From assembly GCF_900167275.1 (NCBI RefSeq), contig NZ_FUWX01000004.1, positions 62,001 to 126,000 on the forward strand: a stretch of DNA of 64,000 nucleotides, written 5' to 3'. A program made the translations under genes and the position numbers. Under the pieces are notes generated by a model. The model did not search any database, was not told the origin of the DNA, and saw nothing but the letters and a program-made list of their open reading frames with translations. This stretch comes from Cetobacterium ceti. GTDB lineage: Bacteria; Fusobacteriota; Fusobacteriia; Fusobacteriales; Fusobacteriaceae. Shown piece after piece: positions 37,167 through 44,346 of the stretch (within the stretch, counting starts at the first letter, position 1; the number at the start of each line of letters is the position of its first letter).

Positions 37167-37192
37167 TGATAAAACTTTGATAGTAAAAGTAT

Positions 37193-38134
37193 TTAATCTA
37201 AGAGTTCTTTTATACTATTTAGAATAACACTTCTTATTTCAGGATTATCTTCTCCAATGGCTTTAATTATATTTTTTACTTTTAATCTTCTTGAGTTATC
37301 GCTAGTTTCATAGGGACATTCATTAATTAAAATAGGTAAATTTAATTTTTTGGCATATTTAATAGTATCTTTTTCTTCAACATAGGCTAAAGGTCTTATT
37401 ACAGATACTCCGTACTCTTCAGAAGAATACATAGGCTTCATAACATTCATATTCCCTTGATAAAAAACATTAAGCAAAAATGTTTCTACAATATCATCTT
37501 TGTGATGTCCAAGGGCTAATTTATTAATATTTTGTTCTTTCATAACTCTATAAAGAAGACCTCTTCTAATACGAGCACATAAAAAACATGGATTTTTAAT
37601 AGTTTTATCAAATAAAATATCTCCTAAAGTAGTTTCAAAAACTTGTAAAGGATAACCTAAATTTTTACAATAATCTTCAATTTCCTCATATTTTGAACCT
37701 TCTTCTACAGGATGAATATGAATAGGGAATATTTCAAAATTAACCTTAGATATTTTTTTTATTCTGATTAAAGCATTAAGTACAGTAAGACTATCTTTTC
37801 CACCAGAAACTCCTACGGCGACTCTATCTCCTTCTTCAATCATATTATACTCATGCATAGCTTTTCCAATAGGATTCCAAAGAGTTTTAGAAAAACCTTT
37901 ATTTTCAATAAAAGAAAGAATTTCTTCATCTGGAATAGCATTTAATTTAATTTTTAAATTTGTTAACTTTTCAATTGTTTCTATTGCCTTAAGTTGCTTT
38001 TTTAAAGAAAACTCTATATTTATAACACATTTCTCTTTTTTATTTTCAATAATTATTTCTGTGGGAGAAATTTTAAAAAGAAAATTTTCAAAGAGATAGT
38101 TATCTAATTCTAATAAGGAATTTATTTTAATCAT
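37193..38134 (-). CDS. TtcA-like PP-loop tRNA thiolase, paralogue 1
   Basis: A 313-residue protein with an N-terminal extension of about 95 residues before the TtcA-type core. Core motifs are GVSGGKDSL (about 108), the cysteine pair CFLCARIRRG and LALGHHKDDIVET, with a third cysteine in INECPYET. TtcA uses a [4Fe-4S] cluster and ATP to thiolate cytidine 32 of tRNA. The extension is absent from the neighbouring paralogue and is of unknown function. It lies 2 bases downstream of paralogue 2 and upstream of the feo operon on the same strand. Confidence 0.82.
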   Translation of the reverse strand: MIKINSLLELDNYLFENFLFKISPTEIIIENKKEKCVINIEFSLKKQLKAIETIEKLTNLKIKLNAIPDEEILSFIENKGFSKTLWNPIGKAMHEYNMIEEGDRVAVGVSGGKDSLTVLNALIRIKKISKVNFEIFPIHIHPVEEGSKYEEIEDYCKNLGYPLQVFETTLGDILFDKTIKNPCFLCARIRRGLLYRVMKEQNINKLALGHHKDDIVETFLLNVFYQGNMNVMKPMYSSEEYGVSVIRPLAYVEEKDTIKYAKKLNLPILINECPYETSDNSRRLKVKNIIKAIGEDNPEIRSVILNSIKELLD

Positions 38135-38136
38135 AA

Positions 38137-38943
38137 TTATTCTCCATCATTTTTATTTCCTCTAGTGTAACCTAGAACATAATCTAAATTAATATTTTTT
38201 AAGGAATTAAATATACTTTGTTTTATTTGAGAATTTTGACTTTCTAAAGTTTTAAGAAGATCTTTAATTTCTTTTCTTTTAGAATCTACTTTTCCCGATT
38301 CAATAGGACAACCACAAGCCATAGCTTGGATTTCGTTTTTTTCAGTGTAAGAAATAATATCTTTCTCTTTTATATAGATTAAAGGCCTAATTAATTCTAA
38401 CTTTCCACTTGTTGACTTAACTTTAGGAATCATAGTTTTAATAGTTCCAGCATAAAACATATTAATAAGAGCTGTTTCAACTAAATCATCAAAATGATGA
38501 CCAAGAGCTAATTTATTATATCCTAATTCTTCAACTTTATTATAAAGAACACCTCTTCTCATTTTTGCACATAGAAAACAAGGGTTATTAGGATCTTGAT
38601 CAAAGGCAACTTCCCATACATTAGCTTCAAAGATTTCACAAGGTATTTCTAAATCTTCTAAATTTTTCTTAAATTGTTCTAAGTCCATGGCTCCAAAGCC
38701 AGGATTCATAGAAATAAAAGCCACTTCAAAATTTTTACTTCTATCTCTTTTAAGTTCTTGAAATAATTTACAAAGAAGTAAACTATCTTTTCCCCCAGAG
38801 ACACCAATAGCAATTTTATCTCCATCTTTTATTAAGTCAAAATCTTTAATAGCCTTTGTAAACTTACTCCATATTTTTTTTCTATAGGTTGTTCTAATAG
38901 ACTCTGTTGCCATAGCCCCTTTAGAAATATTTTCTTCATTCAT
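38137..38943 (-). CDS. ttcA: TtcA-like tRNA 2-thiocytidine biosynthesis protein, paralogue 2
   Basis: A 268-residue PP-loop protein close to canonical TtcA in length. Motifs: GVSGGKDSLLL (about 48-58), NPCFLCAKMRRG (about 118), LALGHHFDDLVET, and the C-terminal cysteine motif MACGCPIES. The PP-loop binds ATP and the cysteines bind the [4Fe-4S] cluster that carries the activated sulfur. It shares these motifs with the gene immediately downstream, so the two are tandem paralogues; this one is the more likely true TtcA. It is transcribed from an extended -10 promoter. Confidence 0.85.
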   Translation of the reverse strand: MNEENISKGAMATESIRTTYRKKIWSKFTKAIKDFDLIKDGDKIAIGVSGGKDSLLLCKLFQELKRDRSKNFEVAFISMNPGFGAMDLEQFKKNLEDLEIPCEIFEANVWEVAFDQDPNNPCFLCAKMRRGVLYNKVEELGYNKLALGHHFDDLVETALINMFYAGTIKTMIPKVKSTSGKLELIRPLIYIKEKDIISYTEKNEIQAMACGCPIESGKVDSKRKEIKDLLKTLESQNSQIKQSIFNSLKNINLDYVLGYTRGNKNDGE

Positions 38944-38981
38944 TATAAATCCTCCATAAAATACTATAGTTTTTTAGTAAA

Positions 38982-38990
38982 ATTATATCA
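38982..38990 (-). promoter_or_regulatory. Extended -10 promoter of the ttcA pair
   Basis: On the minus strand TG-A-TATAAT, about 39 bases upstream of the start. The -35 is weak. It diverges from the promoter at 39019-39027. Confidence 0.55.
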
Positions 38991-39018
38991 TAAAATAAAA
39001 AAATAACTAAGAATTATA

Positions 39019-39027
39019 TGGTATAAT
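39019..39027 (+). promoter_or_regulatory. Extended -10 promoter of the FeoC-like gene
   Basis: TG-G-TATAAT, 43 bases upstream of the preferred start at 39071. The -35 region is A-rich and unconvincing. Confidence 0.55.
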
Positions 39028-39070
39028 AGTTCTAAATTTAGGAATGATTTTTATAGGAAGTGAGATAAAA

Positions 39071-39382
39071 ATGGATAAAAATGCAATTAAAGTTATAAAG
39101 TTTTTAGTGTCTGGAAAAGCATATAGTGATGGCGCTATAATGAAAAACATAGGGTTAACTAAGGAAGAGTTGGATAATATATATATAATTTTAGAAAAAG
39201 AGGGATATTTAGAATCCTATGAGGAGTTTCAAAAACATACTCAGTTAGAGGATAAACCTAAGAGTGGTTGTGGAAGCAAAGGATGTGGAAATACAAGCAG
39301 TAATTGTTGTGGAGAAAAAGATTTAGATTTTTCTAAAATTAAAGTTTTAACAATGAAGGCTATAAAAGAATTTGATAATTAA
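39071..39382 (+). CDS. FeoC-like winged-helix protein with Cys cluster
   Basis: About 103 residues: an N-terminal winged helix-turn-helix (about 1-55) followed by a cysteine cluster CX4CX6CC (about 66-79) and a short helical tail. A longer frame from 39044 exists, but GGAAGTGAG fits the ATG at 39071, which begins MDKNAIKVIKFLVSG. FeoC proteins are small winged-helix Fe-S proteins that act with FeoB. The divergent position beside the ttcA-feo module supports an iron or Fe-S sensing role, but this is inference; an unrelated small regulator is possible. Confidence 0.72.
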   Translation: MDKNAIKVIKFLVSGKAYSDGAIMKNIGLTKEELDNIYIILEKEGYLESYEEFQKHTQLEDKPKSGCGSKGCGNTSSNCCGEKDLDFSKIKVLTMKAIKEFDN

Positions 39383-39384
39383 GG

Positions 39385-39413
39385 AAAGAGAAGAGGTAAT
39401 CTTCTCTTTTTTT
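39385..39413 (+). terminator. Terminator after the FeoC-like gene
   Basis: A 10-bp stem, 39385-39394 with 39400-39409, loop of five, then a T-run. Confidence 0.85.
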
Positions 39414-39455
39414 GTATATACCTAACATGATATTTTATGGCTTGGAGGGATATTT

Positions 39456-40937
39456 ATGAAAAATATTATAATAGTTGGTGGAGGTCCAGGAGGACTCACC
39501 GCAGGAATGCTATTAGGAATAAAAAATTATAAAGTGAAGATATTTGAGAAAAAAGATAAAATTGGAGGCAGAAATTCTAGATTAGAATTAAATGGATATA
39601 ATTTTGATATGGGACCTACATTTTTTTTAATGAAACATATATTGGAAGAAATATTTTTTGAAGTGGGGAAAAATTTAGATGATTATGTGGAAACTATAGA
39701 AATAAATCCAATGTATAGATTGAAATTTCCAAATTTTGAATTTTATCCATATTCCTATAGTGAAATGGATAAAATGCTAGATTCTTTAGACAAAACTTTT
39801 CCTGGAAGTGTAGATGGATATTTAAAGTTTATAGAAAAAGAAAAAATAAAATTTAGAATGTTAGAACCTTGTCTTAAAAAACCCTATTTGTCACTAGGAG
39901 ATTATATAAATAAGAAATTTATAAAAGCTTTACCCTATGTAGATGTTTTTAAATCTCTTTATGAAGTTATGGGAAAATATTTTAAAGATGAAAATTTGAA
40001 ACTATCTTTTACATTTCAAGCAAAATATATAGGAATGTCCCCTTGGGTAGCTCCTGGGGTTTTTAGTATGATATCTTATTTAGAACATAGGTATGGGATT
40101 TATCATGTCAAAGGAGGATTAAATAGATTATCCCATGGAATGGGAGAAGTGTTTAAAGAGTTAGGTGGAGAGATTAATTTAAATAGTGAAGTTGAAAATA
40201 TAATTTTTCAAGGAAAAAAAGCCATAGGAGTAAAATTAAAAAATGGAAAGGAATACTATGGAGATAAAATAATTATAAATGCAGATTTTGCTTATAGTAT
40301 GAAAAATTTAGTTAACAAAAATATACGAGATAAATATTCTGATATAAATTTATATAATAAAAAATATTCCTGTTCAACATATATGATTTATTTGGGATTG
40401 GATAAAATTTATGAAAATATACCCCATCACAATATAATTTTTGCTGAAGATTATAAAAGGAACTTAAAGCTTATTAATAGTCATCAAGAGATTGAAGAAG
40501 ATTTCTCATTTTATATACAAAATCCTTCAGTGATAGATAATACCTTAGCTCCTGAAGGACATTCTAGTATATATGTATTAGTACCTGTTTCTAATAATAA
40601 ATCAAAGGAAACTTGGAGTAAGAAAAGAGAAAAATTTTATGAAAAAATAATTGATATATTAGAAGAGAAAGGTGGTTTTATAAATATACGAAATCATATA
40701 AAAGAGAAAAAAGTAATAACTCCTTCAGATTGGGAGTATGAGGAGAATATATATTTAGGAGCTACATTTAATTTAGCACATAATTTAGGACAAATGTTAA
40801 GCTTTAGACCTCATAATCGTTTAGAAGGATATGAAAATTTATATATAGTAGGAGGTGGAACTCATCCAGGAAGTGGATTACCAACTATATATGAGTCAGG
40901 AAGAATAGTTGCAAATTTAATTGAAAAGGGGGAGTGA
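39456..40937 (+). CDS. Phytoene desaturase family FAD-dependent oxidoreductase (CrtI-like)
   Basis: A 493-residue flavoprotein. The dinucleotide fold GGGPGGLTAG is at residues 8-17, then KIGGRNSRLELNGYNFDMGPT with family signature residues, and the C-terminal YIVGGGTHPGSGLPTIYESG that marks the CrtI/CrtN/CrtO group. These enzymes desaturate or isomerise polyprenoid chains, commonly in carotenoid synthesis. No phytoene or dehydrosqualene synthase is in the window, so the substrate is unknown. It has a TGGAGGG site, and the next gene, an ABC1-type kinase, starts 4 bases after the stop, so the pair works as a unit. Confidence 0.88.
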   Translation: MKNIIIVGGGPGGLTAGMLLGIKNYKVKIFEKKDKIGGRNSRLELNGYNFDMGPTFFLMKHILEEIFFEVGKNLDDYVETIEINPMYRLKFPNFEFYPYSYSEMDKMLDSLDKTFPGSVDGYLKFIEKEKIKFRMLEPCLKKPYLSLGDYINKKFIKALPYVDVFKSLYEVMGKYFKDENLKLSFTFQAKYIGMSPWVAPGVFSMISYLEHRYGIYHVKGGLNRLSHGMGEVFKELGGEINLNSEVENIIFQGKKAIGVKLKNGKEYYGDKIIINADFAYSMKNLVNKNIRDKYSDINLYNKKYSCSTYMIYLGLDKIYENIPHHNIIFAEDYKRNLKLINSHQEIEEDFSFYIQNPSVIDNTLAPEGHSSIYVLVPVSNNKSKETWSKKREKFYEKIIDILEEKGGFINIRNHIKEKKVITPSDWEYEENIYLGATFNLAHNLGQMLSFRPHNRLEGYENLYIVGGGTHPGSGLPTIYESGRIVANLIEKGE

Positions 40938-40941
40938 TCAA

Positions 40942-42153
40942 ATGAAAAGATTTAAATTAATTAAACTACTTTTTCAAATATATTCTGGAAAAAAACCAAA
41001 ATTAGAAGAAGTAGAGAAAATGGGATTGCTCTCTATAAAACTATGTCAATATTATGCTCTTAGAATAGATTTCTTAGATGAAGATTTATGTATACACTTA
41101 GCAAAATTGTACGAAAAAAGTTATGAGAAAAGACCTAAAAAGTTATCTGAAATAATAGGAGAAAATAATTGGATTTTTAAAAAATTAATTTCTTATGAAG
41201 AATATCCCTTTGCATCAGCTTCTATAGGTCAGATTCATAGAGGGATTTTAAAAGGTGGAGAAAAAGTTGCAATAAAAATAAAACGAAAAAAATTTAAAAA
41301 TCAATTTATAGAAGATATAGAAAATAGTAAAAAAATATTTAAAGTAGTTTTATTTTTTTATCCTAAACTAAAAAAAGTTTTTAATCCATTAATAGCTTTA
41401 GAAGAAATAAAAAAATCTACATTAAATGAATTAGATTTTAAAAATGAAGTAAATGGAGCTATTTTTTTTGAAAGTTTAAAAATAAAAAATTCTTTAAAAT
41501 ATAATTTAAGTAAATTAAAATTTTCAAATTTTTATTTAGAAGATTGTAATGAAAATGTTTTAGTTTCTAAATTTATAGAAGGAGATAGTTTTAATAAATT
41601 ATTAAATGAAAAAAAATTAGAATATAAAACTTTATTAGAGCTTTTCAAGTACCATAGTTTTTATATGTTTAGATTGGGAGTTTTTCATGGAGATTTACAT
41701 CCAGGAAATATTCTTGTAGATAAAAAAGGGTTTATAAATTTAATTGACTGTTCTACTGTGGGAGAAATCAGTGAAAAATTAAGAGAGGGATTATTTGGAT
41801 TTTTTTATTATCTAAGTAGATACGATTATTTAAAAGCAAGTGAATATTTGAATAAAATGTCCATTACTTCTATCAAGGAAGAAAATTTTATAAGATTCCA
41901 AAGAGAATTTTTAAAATTATATGAAAATTTTAAGGATAAAACTGTGGGAGAAGTGAGTTTGACTAGGAAGATGATGGAAACAATAAAATTAGGAGTGAAT
42001 TATAATATGGAATTTGGACAGGGAATGTTTCATGTTATAAAAAGTTTAATGTATTTAGATGGGATGGTTTTGAAGTGTGATAAAAATATTAATTTAATGG
42101 AAGATATTAGAGAGTATACGGGATTGTTTAAAAAAGAGATGGAAGTTCCCTAA
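40942..42153 (+). CDS. ABC1/UbiB-family atypical kinase
   Basis: About 403 residues. Kinase-like motifs are SASIGQIHRG, the VAIKIKRK lysine, the catalytic loop FHGDLHPGNILVD and the metal aspartate in LIDCSTVG. This is the ABC1/AarF/UbiB family, ATP-dependent proteins that assist prenyl-lipid (ubiquinone or similar) synthesis or movement. A frame from 40921 exists, but AAGGGGGAG fits the ATG at 40942. It lacks the two C-terminal transmembrane helices of UbiB. It is coupled to the CrtI-like gene, which suggests a shared isoprenoid lipid as target (inferred). Confidence 0.85.
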   Translation: MKRFKLIKLLFQIYSGKKPKLEEVEKMGLLSIKLCQYYALRIDFLDEDLCIHLAKLYEKSYEKRPKKLSEIIGENNWIFKKLISYEEYPFASASIGQIHRGILKGGEKVAIKIKRKKFKNQFIEDIENSKKIFKVVLFFYPKLKKVFNPLIALEEIKKSTLNELDFKNEVNGAIFFESLKIKNSLKYNLSKLKFSNFYLEDCNENVLVSKFIEGDSFNKLLNEKKLEYKTLLELFKYHSFYMFRLGVFHGDLHPGNILVDKKGFINLIDCSTVGEISEKLREGLFGFFYYLSRYDYLKASEYLNKMSITSIKEENFIRFQREFLKLYENFKDKTVGEVSLTRKMMETIKLGVNYNMEFGQGMFHVIKSLMYLDGMVLKCDKNINLMEDIREYTGLFKKEMEVP

Positions 42154-42171
42154 GGAGTAGGGAACTTTTTT
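42145..42171 (+). terminator. Terminator after the ABC1-kinase gene
   Basis: GTTCCCTA (42145-42152) pairs with TAGGGAAC (42158-42165), followed by six T. It overlaps the kinase stop codon. Confidence 0.82.
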
Positions 42172-43051
42172 AAATTCCAAGAACAGATAACCCATCTTTA
42201 ATGCAAGTGATATTAATAGGATATTTAGGACCAGGTTCTCCATCAATGTCAGTATTTATATCATCTTCAACTTTTAATGTTAAAGCCTTTGTTTGAAAAT
42301 GGATAATACCCTCAGGATGATCTAAATGATCCCCTTTAAAAAATTTAAAAATTGCACCTAAAGTAGAAGCAATACTTTCACTTTTTACAATTATGACATC
42401 TAACATTCCATCATCTATTTTGGCTTTATAAGCAATATTAAAGTTTCCTGCACTTTTTCCATTGAATACAAAAAATATCAATGAACTACATTGGAATGAA
42501 AAATCCTCTGTTTTTATACTTAACTTAATTTTTTTAAAGTGAGGAATCTCTTTTATACCATTAAAATAATAAGCTAATTTTCCAAGAGTATTTTTTAAAA
42601 CAGATGGAGTCTTTTGAGATACTTCTGTAAAAAGACCACAACTAAAAATATTTATAAAATATAGGTCATTGGCTTTTCCAAGATCAATTTTTTTAGGTTT
42701 ATTTGAAAGAATTTTTTTTATGGCTACTTCAATATTTGAGGGAATTCCAAGCAAATTAGCAAAATCATTTGCTGTTCCTGTTGGAAGGATAGCAATAGGA
42801 ATATCCAAATTCTTTTTTTTCAAAACATTTACCACTTGATTAATAGTACCATCTCCACCAGAAATAAGAATATGATCATATTCCTTTTCATTAACCCCAT
42901 CTAAGGATGTATTTAAGTCAAATTCAAAGGAAATTCTAAATGGTTCTATTATTAAATTTTGTTTTTGATAAAGATATATAATTTTATCCAGATGTTTTAA
43001 AATTATTTGCTCACCAGAATGAGGATTATATATGAACTTTACCTTTTTCAT
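42170..43051 (-). CDS. Diacylglycerol kinase family lipid kinase (YegS/BmrU/DagK-like)
   Basis: A 293-residue protein with the DAGK catalytic motif GGDGTINQV (about residues 65-73), PTGTANDFANLLG, and FINIFSCGLFTEV, all typical of the soluble lipid kinase family. A late DIDGEP motif is present. The family phosphorylates diacylglycerol or other lipid alcohols at the membrane; the exact lipid is unknown. It has its own promoter and runs convergent to the ABC1-kinase gene, divergent from the GT9 gene. Confidence 0.9.
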   Translation of the reverse strand: MKKVKFIYNPHSGEQIILKHLDKIIYLYQKQNLIIEPFRISFEFDLNTSLDGVNEKEYDHILISGGDGTINQVVNVLKKKNLDIPIAILPTGTANDFANLLGIPSNIEVAIKKILSNKPKKIDLGKANDLYFINIFSCGLFTEVSQKTPSVLKNTLGKLAYYFNGIKEIPHFKKIKLSIKTEDFSFQCSSLIFFVFNGKSAGNFNIAYKAKIDDGMLDVIIVKSESIASTLGAIFKFFKGDHLDHPEGIIHFQTKALTLKVEDDINTDIDGEPGPKYPINITCIKDGLSVLGI

Positions 43052-43083
43052 GAAATCACTCCTTAGTAAATATGGTTATATAA

Positions 43084-43112
43084 ATTTTATCAGAGGTAAT
43101 GTTAAAATTCAA
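43084..43112 (-). promoter_or_regulatory. Promoter of the lipid kinase gene
   Basis: On the minus strand TTGAAT (43107-43112), 17 bases, TAAAAT (43084-43089) preceded by TG-A (extended -10), 33 bases upstream of the start. Confidence 0.68.
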
Positions 43113-43146
43113 ATGTTACTTGGAAAAATATGAAAAAATTTAAATG

Positions 43147-43176
43147 TTGGTTAAAAATAAGGGAATTTGATATAAT
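43147..43176 (+). promoter_or_regulatory. Promoter of the GT9 glycosyltransferase gene
   Basis: TTGGTT (43147-43152), 18 bases, TATAAT (43171-43176) with TG-A before it. It lies within the longest possible reading frame (from 43130), which argues for the downstream start at 43214. Confidence 0.62.
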
Positions 43177-43213
43177 AGAGAACAAGAAAATAGAAGAATT
43201 TAAGGAGAAATTA

Positions 43214-44329
43214 ATGATAAGAAATTTAAATAGAATAATTCAAGATTATTTAAGACCTAAAAGATTAGCTTTTGGAAAATTTATTTGGGATAGAAAGATA
43301 AAAAAAGAAAATGTTGCTCAGGAAAATATAATTGAGAGTGAAAATATAAAATCAATACTTTTTTTAAGATATGATGGAAAAATAGGAGATATGATAATAA
43401 ATACCCTAATGTTTAAAGCTATAAAAACTCAATATCCACATATAAAAATAGGAGTTATTGGAAGAGGGGCTACAAGAGATATTATAAAAAATAATAGTTA
43501 TGTAGATGTAATATATAATTATGAAAAAAATAATAAAAAGATAAAAAAATTAGCTGGAGAAATAAAAAAGGAAAAATATGATCTATTAATTGATTTTAGT
43601 GAAATGCTAAGAGTTCAACAGATGATGCTTATAAATCTTATAGGAGCAAAATATAATATGGGTTTAGATAGAAAAGATTGGAATCTTTTTGATATAGTTT
43701 ATTCAAAACCTAAAAATATGAACCATATAAGTGATTTATATATAGAAATCTTAAAAAAATTAGGAATAAAAGAAATTGAAGGAGCTTATGATTTACAAAT
43801 CGGAGAATCAGAAGTAGAAAATGCTAGAATATTTCTTGGAAAAGTTGGTTCAGGTAAAAAAATAATATTTAATCCCTATGCAGCAAGTAAGCATAGAAGT
43901 TTAAATATAGAAAAAATAGAAAAAATAATAAATTATATTTTACTTGAAGATAATGTAAAAATAATTTTATTAGCCCATGGGGAAAATTATAAAAATGTGG
44001 AATTTTTAGAAAAAAAATATGAAAATAAGGTTTATATACCTAAAAGTAAAAATATAATGGAAGTTGGGGCAATAATAAAAGAAAGTGATCTAGTAATTTC
44101 TCCAGACACTTCAATAGTACATTTGGGGACAGGATTAAAAAAGCCTCTATTAGGGCTATATAGAATGGATAATGAGGGAGATAGTAATTCAACTATTTGG
44201 GGACCAAACAATAAAAAAAGTGGAATAGTTTGGGCTAAAGGAACAGGAAAAAAAGGTGAAGAAACAGATATAAATAATTTTTCTATGAACGATTTCAAAG
44301 ATGCATATAAAAAATTAGCTAGGGAATAA
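43214..44329 (+). CDS. Glycosyltransferase family 9 protein (heptosyltransferase-like)
   Basis: About 371 residues, GT-B fold: an N-terminal domain with SILFLRYDGKIGDMIINTLMF (start of GT9) from about residue 45, and a C-terminal nucleotide-sugar domain with FNPYAASKHRSL, LLAHGE, and the donor-binding SPDTSIVHLGTGLKKPLLGLY. This family includes WaaC, WaaF and WaaQ, which add heptose to the LPS core. The frame opens at 43130, but AAGGAG at 43202-43207 and a promoter at 43147-43176 support the ATG at 43214. With gmhA at 13.8 kb it fits LPS-core heptose synthesis. The precise linkage is unknown. Confidence 0.87.
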   Translation: MIRNLNRIIQDYLRPKRLAFGKFIWDRKIKKENVAQENIIESENIKSILFLRYDGKIGDMIINTLMFKAIKTQYPHIKIGVIGRGATRDIIKNNSYVDVIYNYEKNNKKIKKLAGEIKKEKYDLLIDFSEMLRVQQMMLINLIGAKYNMGLDRKDWNLFDIVYSKPKNMNHISDLYIEILKKLGIKEIEGAYDLQIGESEVENARIFLGKVGSGKKIIFNPYAASKHRSLNIEKIEKIINYILLEDNVKIILLAHGENYKNVEFLEKKYENKVYIPKSKNIMEVGAIIKESDLVISPDTSIVHLGTGLKKPLLGLYRMDNEGDSNSTIWGPNNKKSGIVWAKGTGKKGEETDINNFSMNDFKDAYKKLARE

Positions 44330-44346
44330 ACCCTAGCTAATTTTTT
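44311..44346. terminator. Bidirectional terminator between the GT9 and ClC genes
   Basis: A 14-bp stem, 44311-44324 with 44331-44344, loop of six, overlapping the stop of the GT9 gene, with A- and T-runs on both sides. Confidence 0.88.

Noticed and set aside
36896-37180. A plus-strand 94-codon frame over the second FeoA gene
   Set aside because: It is antisense to a gene with ribosome site and consensus promoter, and its sequence shows no family motif.
37099-37192. Possible Fur box over the feo promoter
   Set aside because: I could not find a convincing GATAATGATWATCATTATC-like match; short A/T-rich similarity is expected by chance at this G+C.
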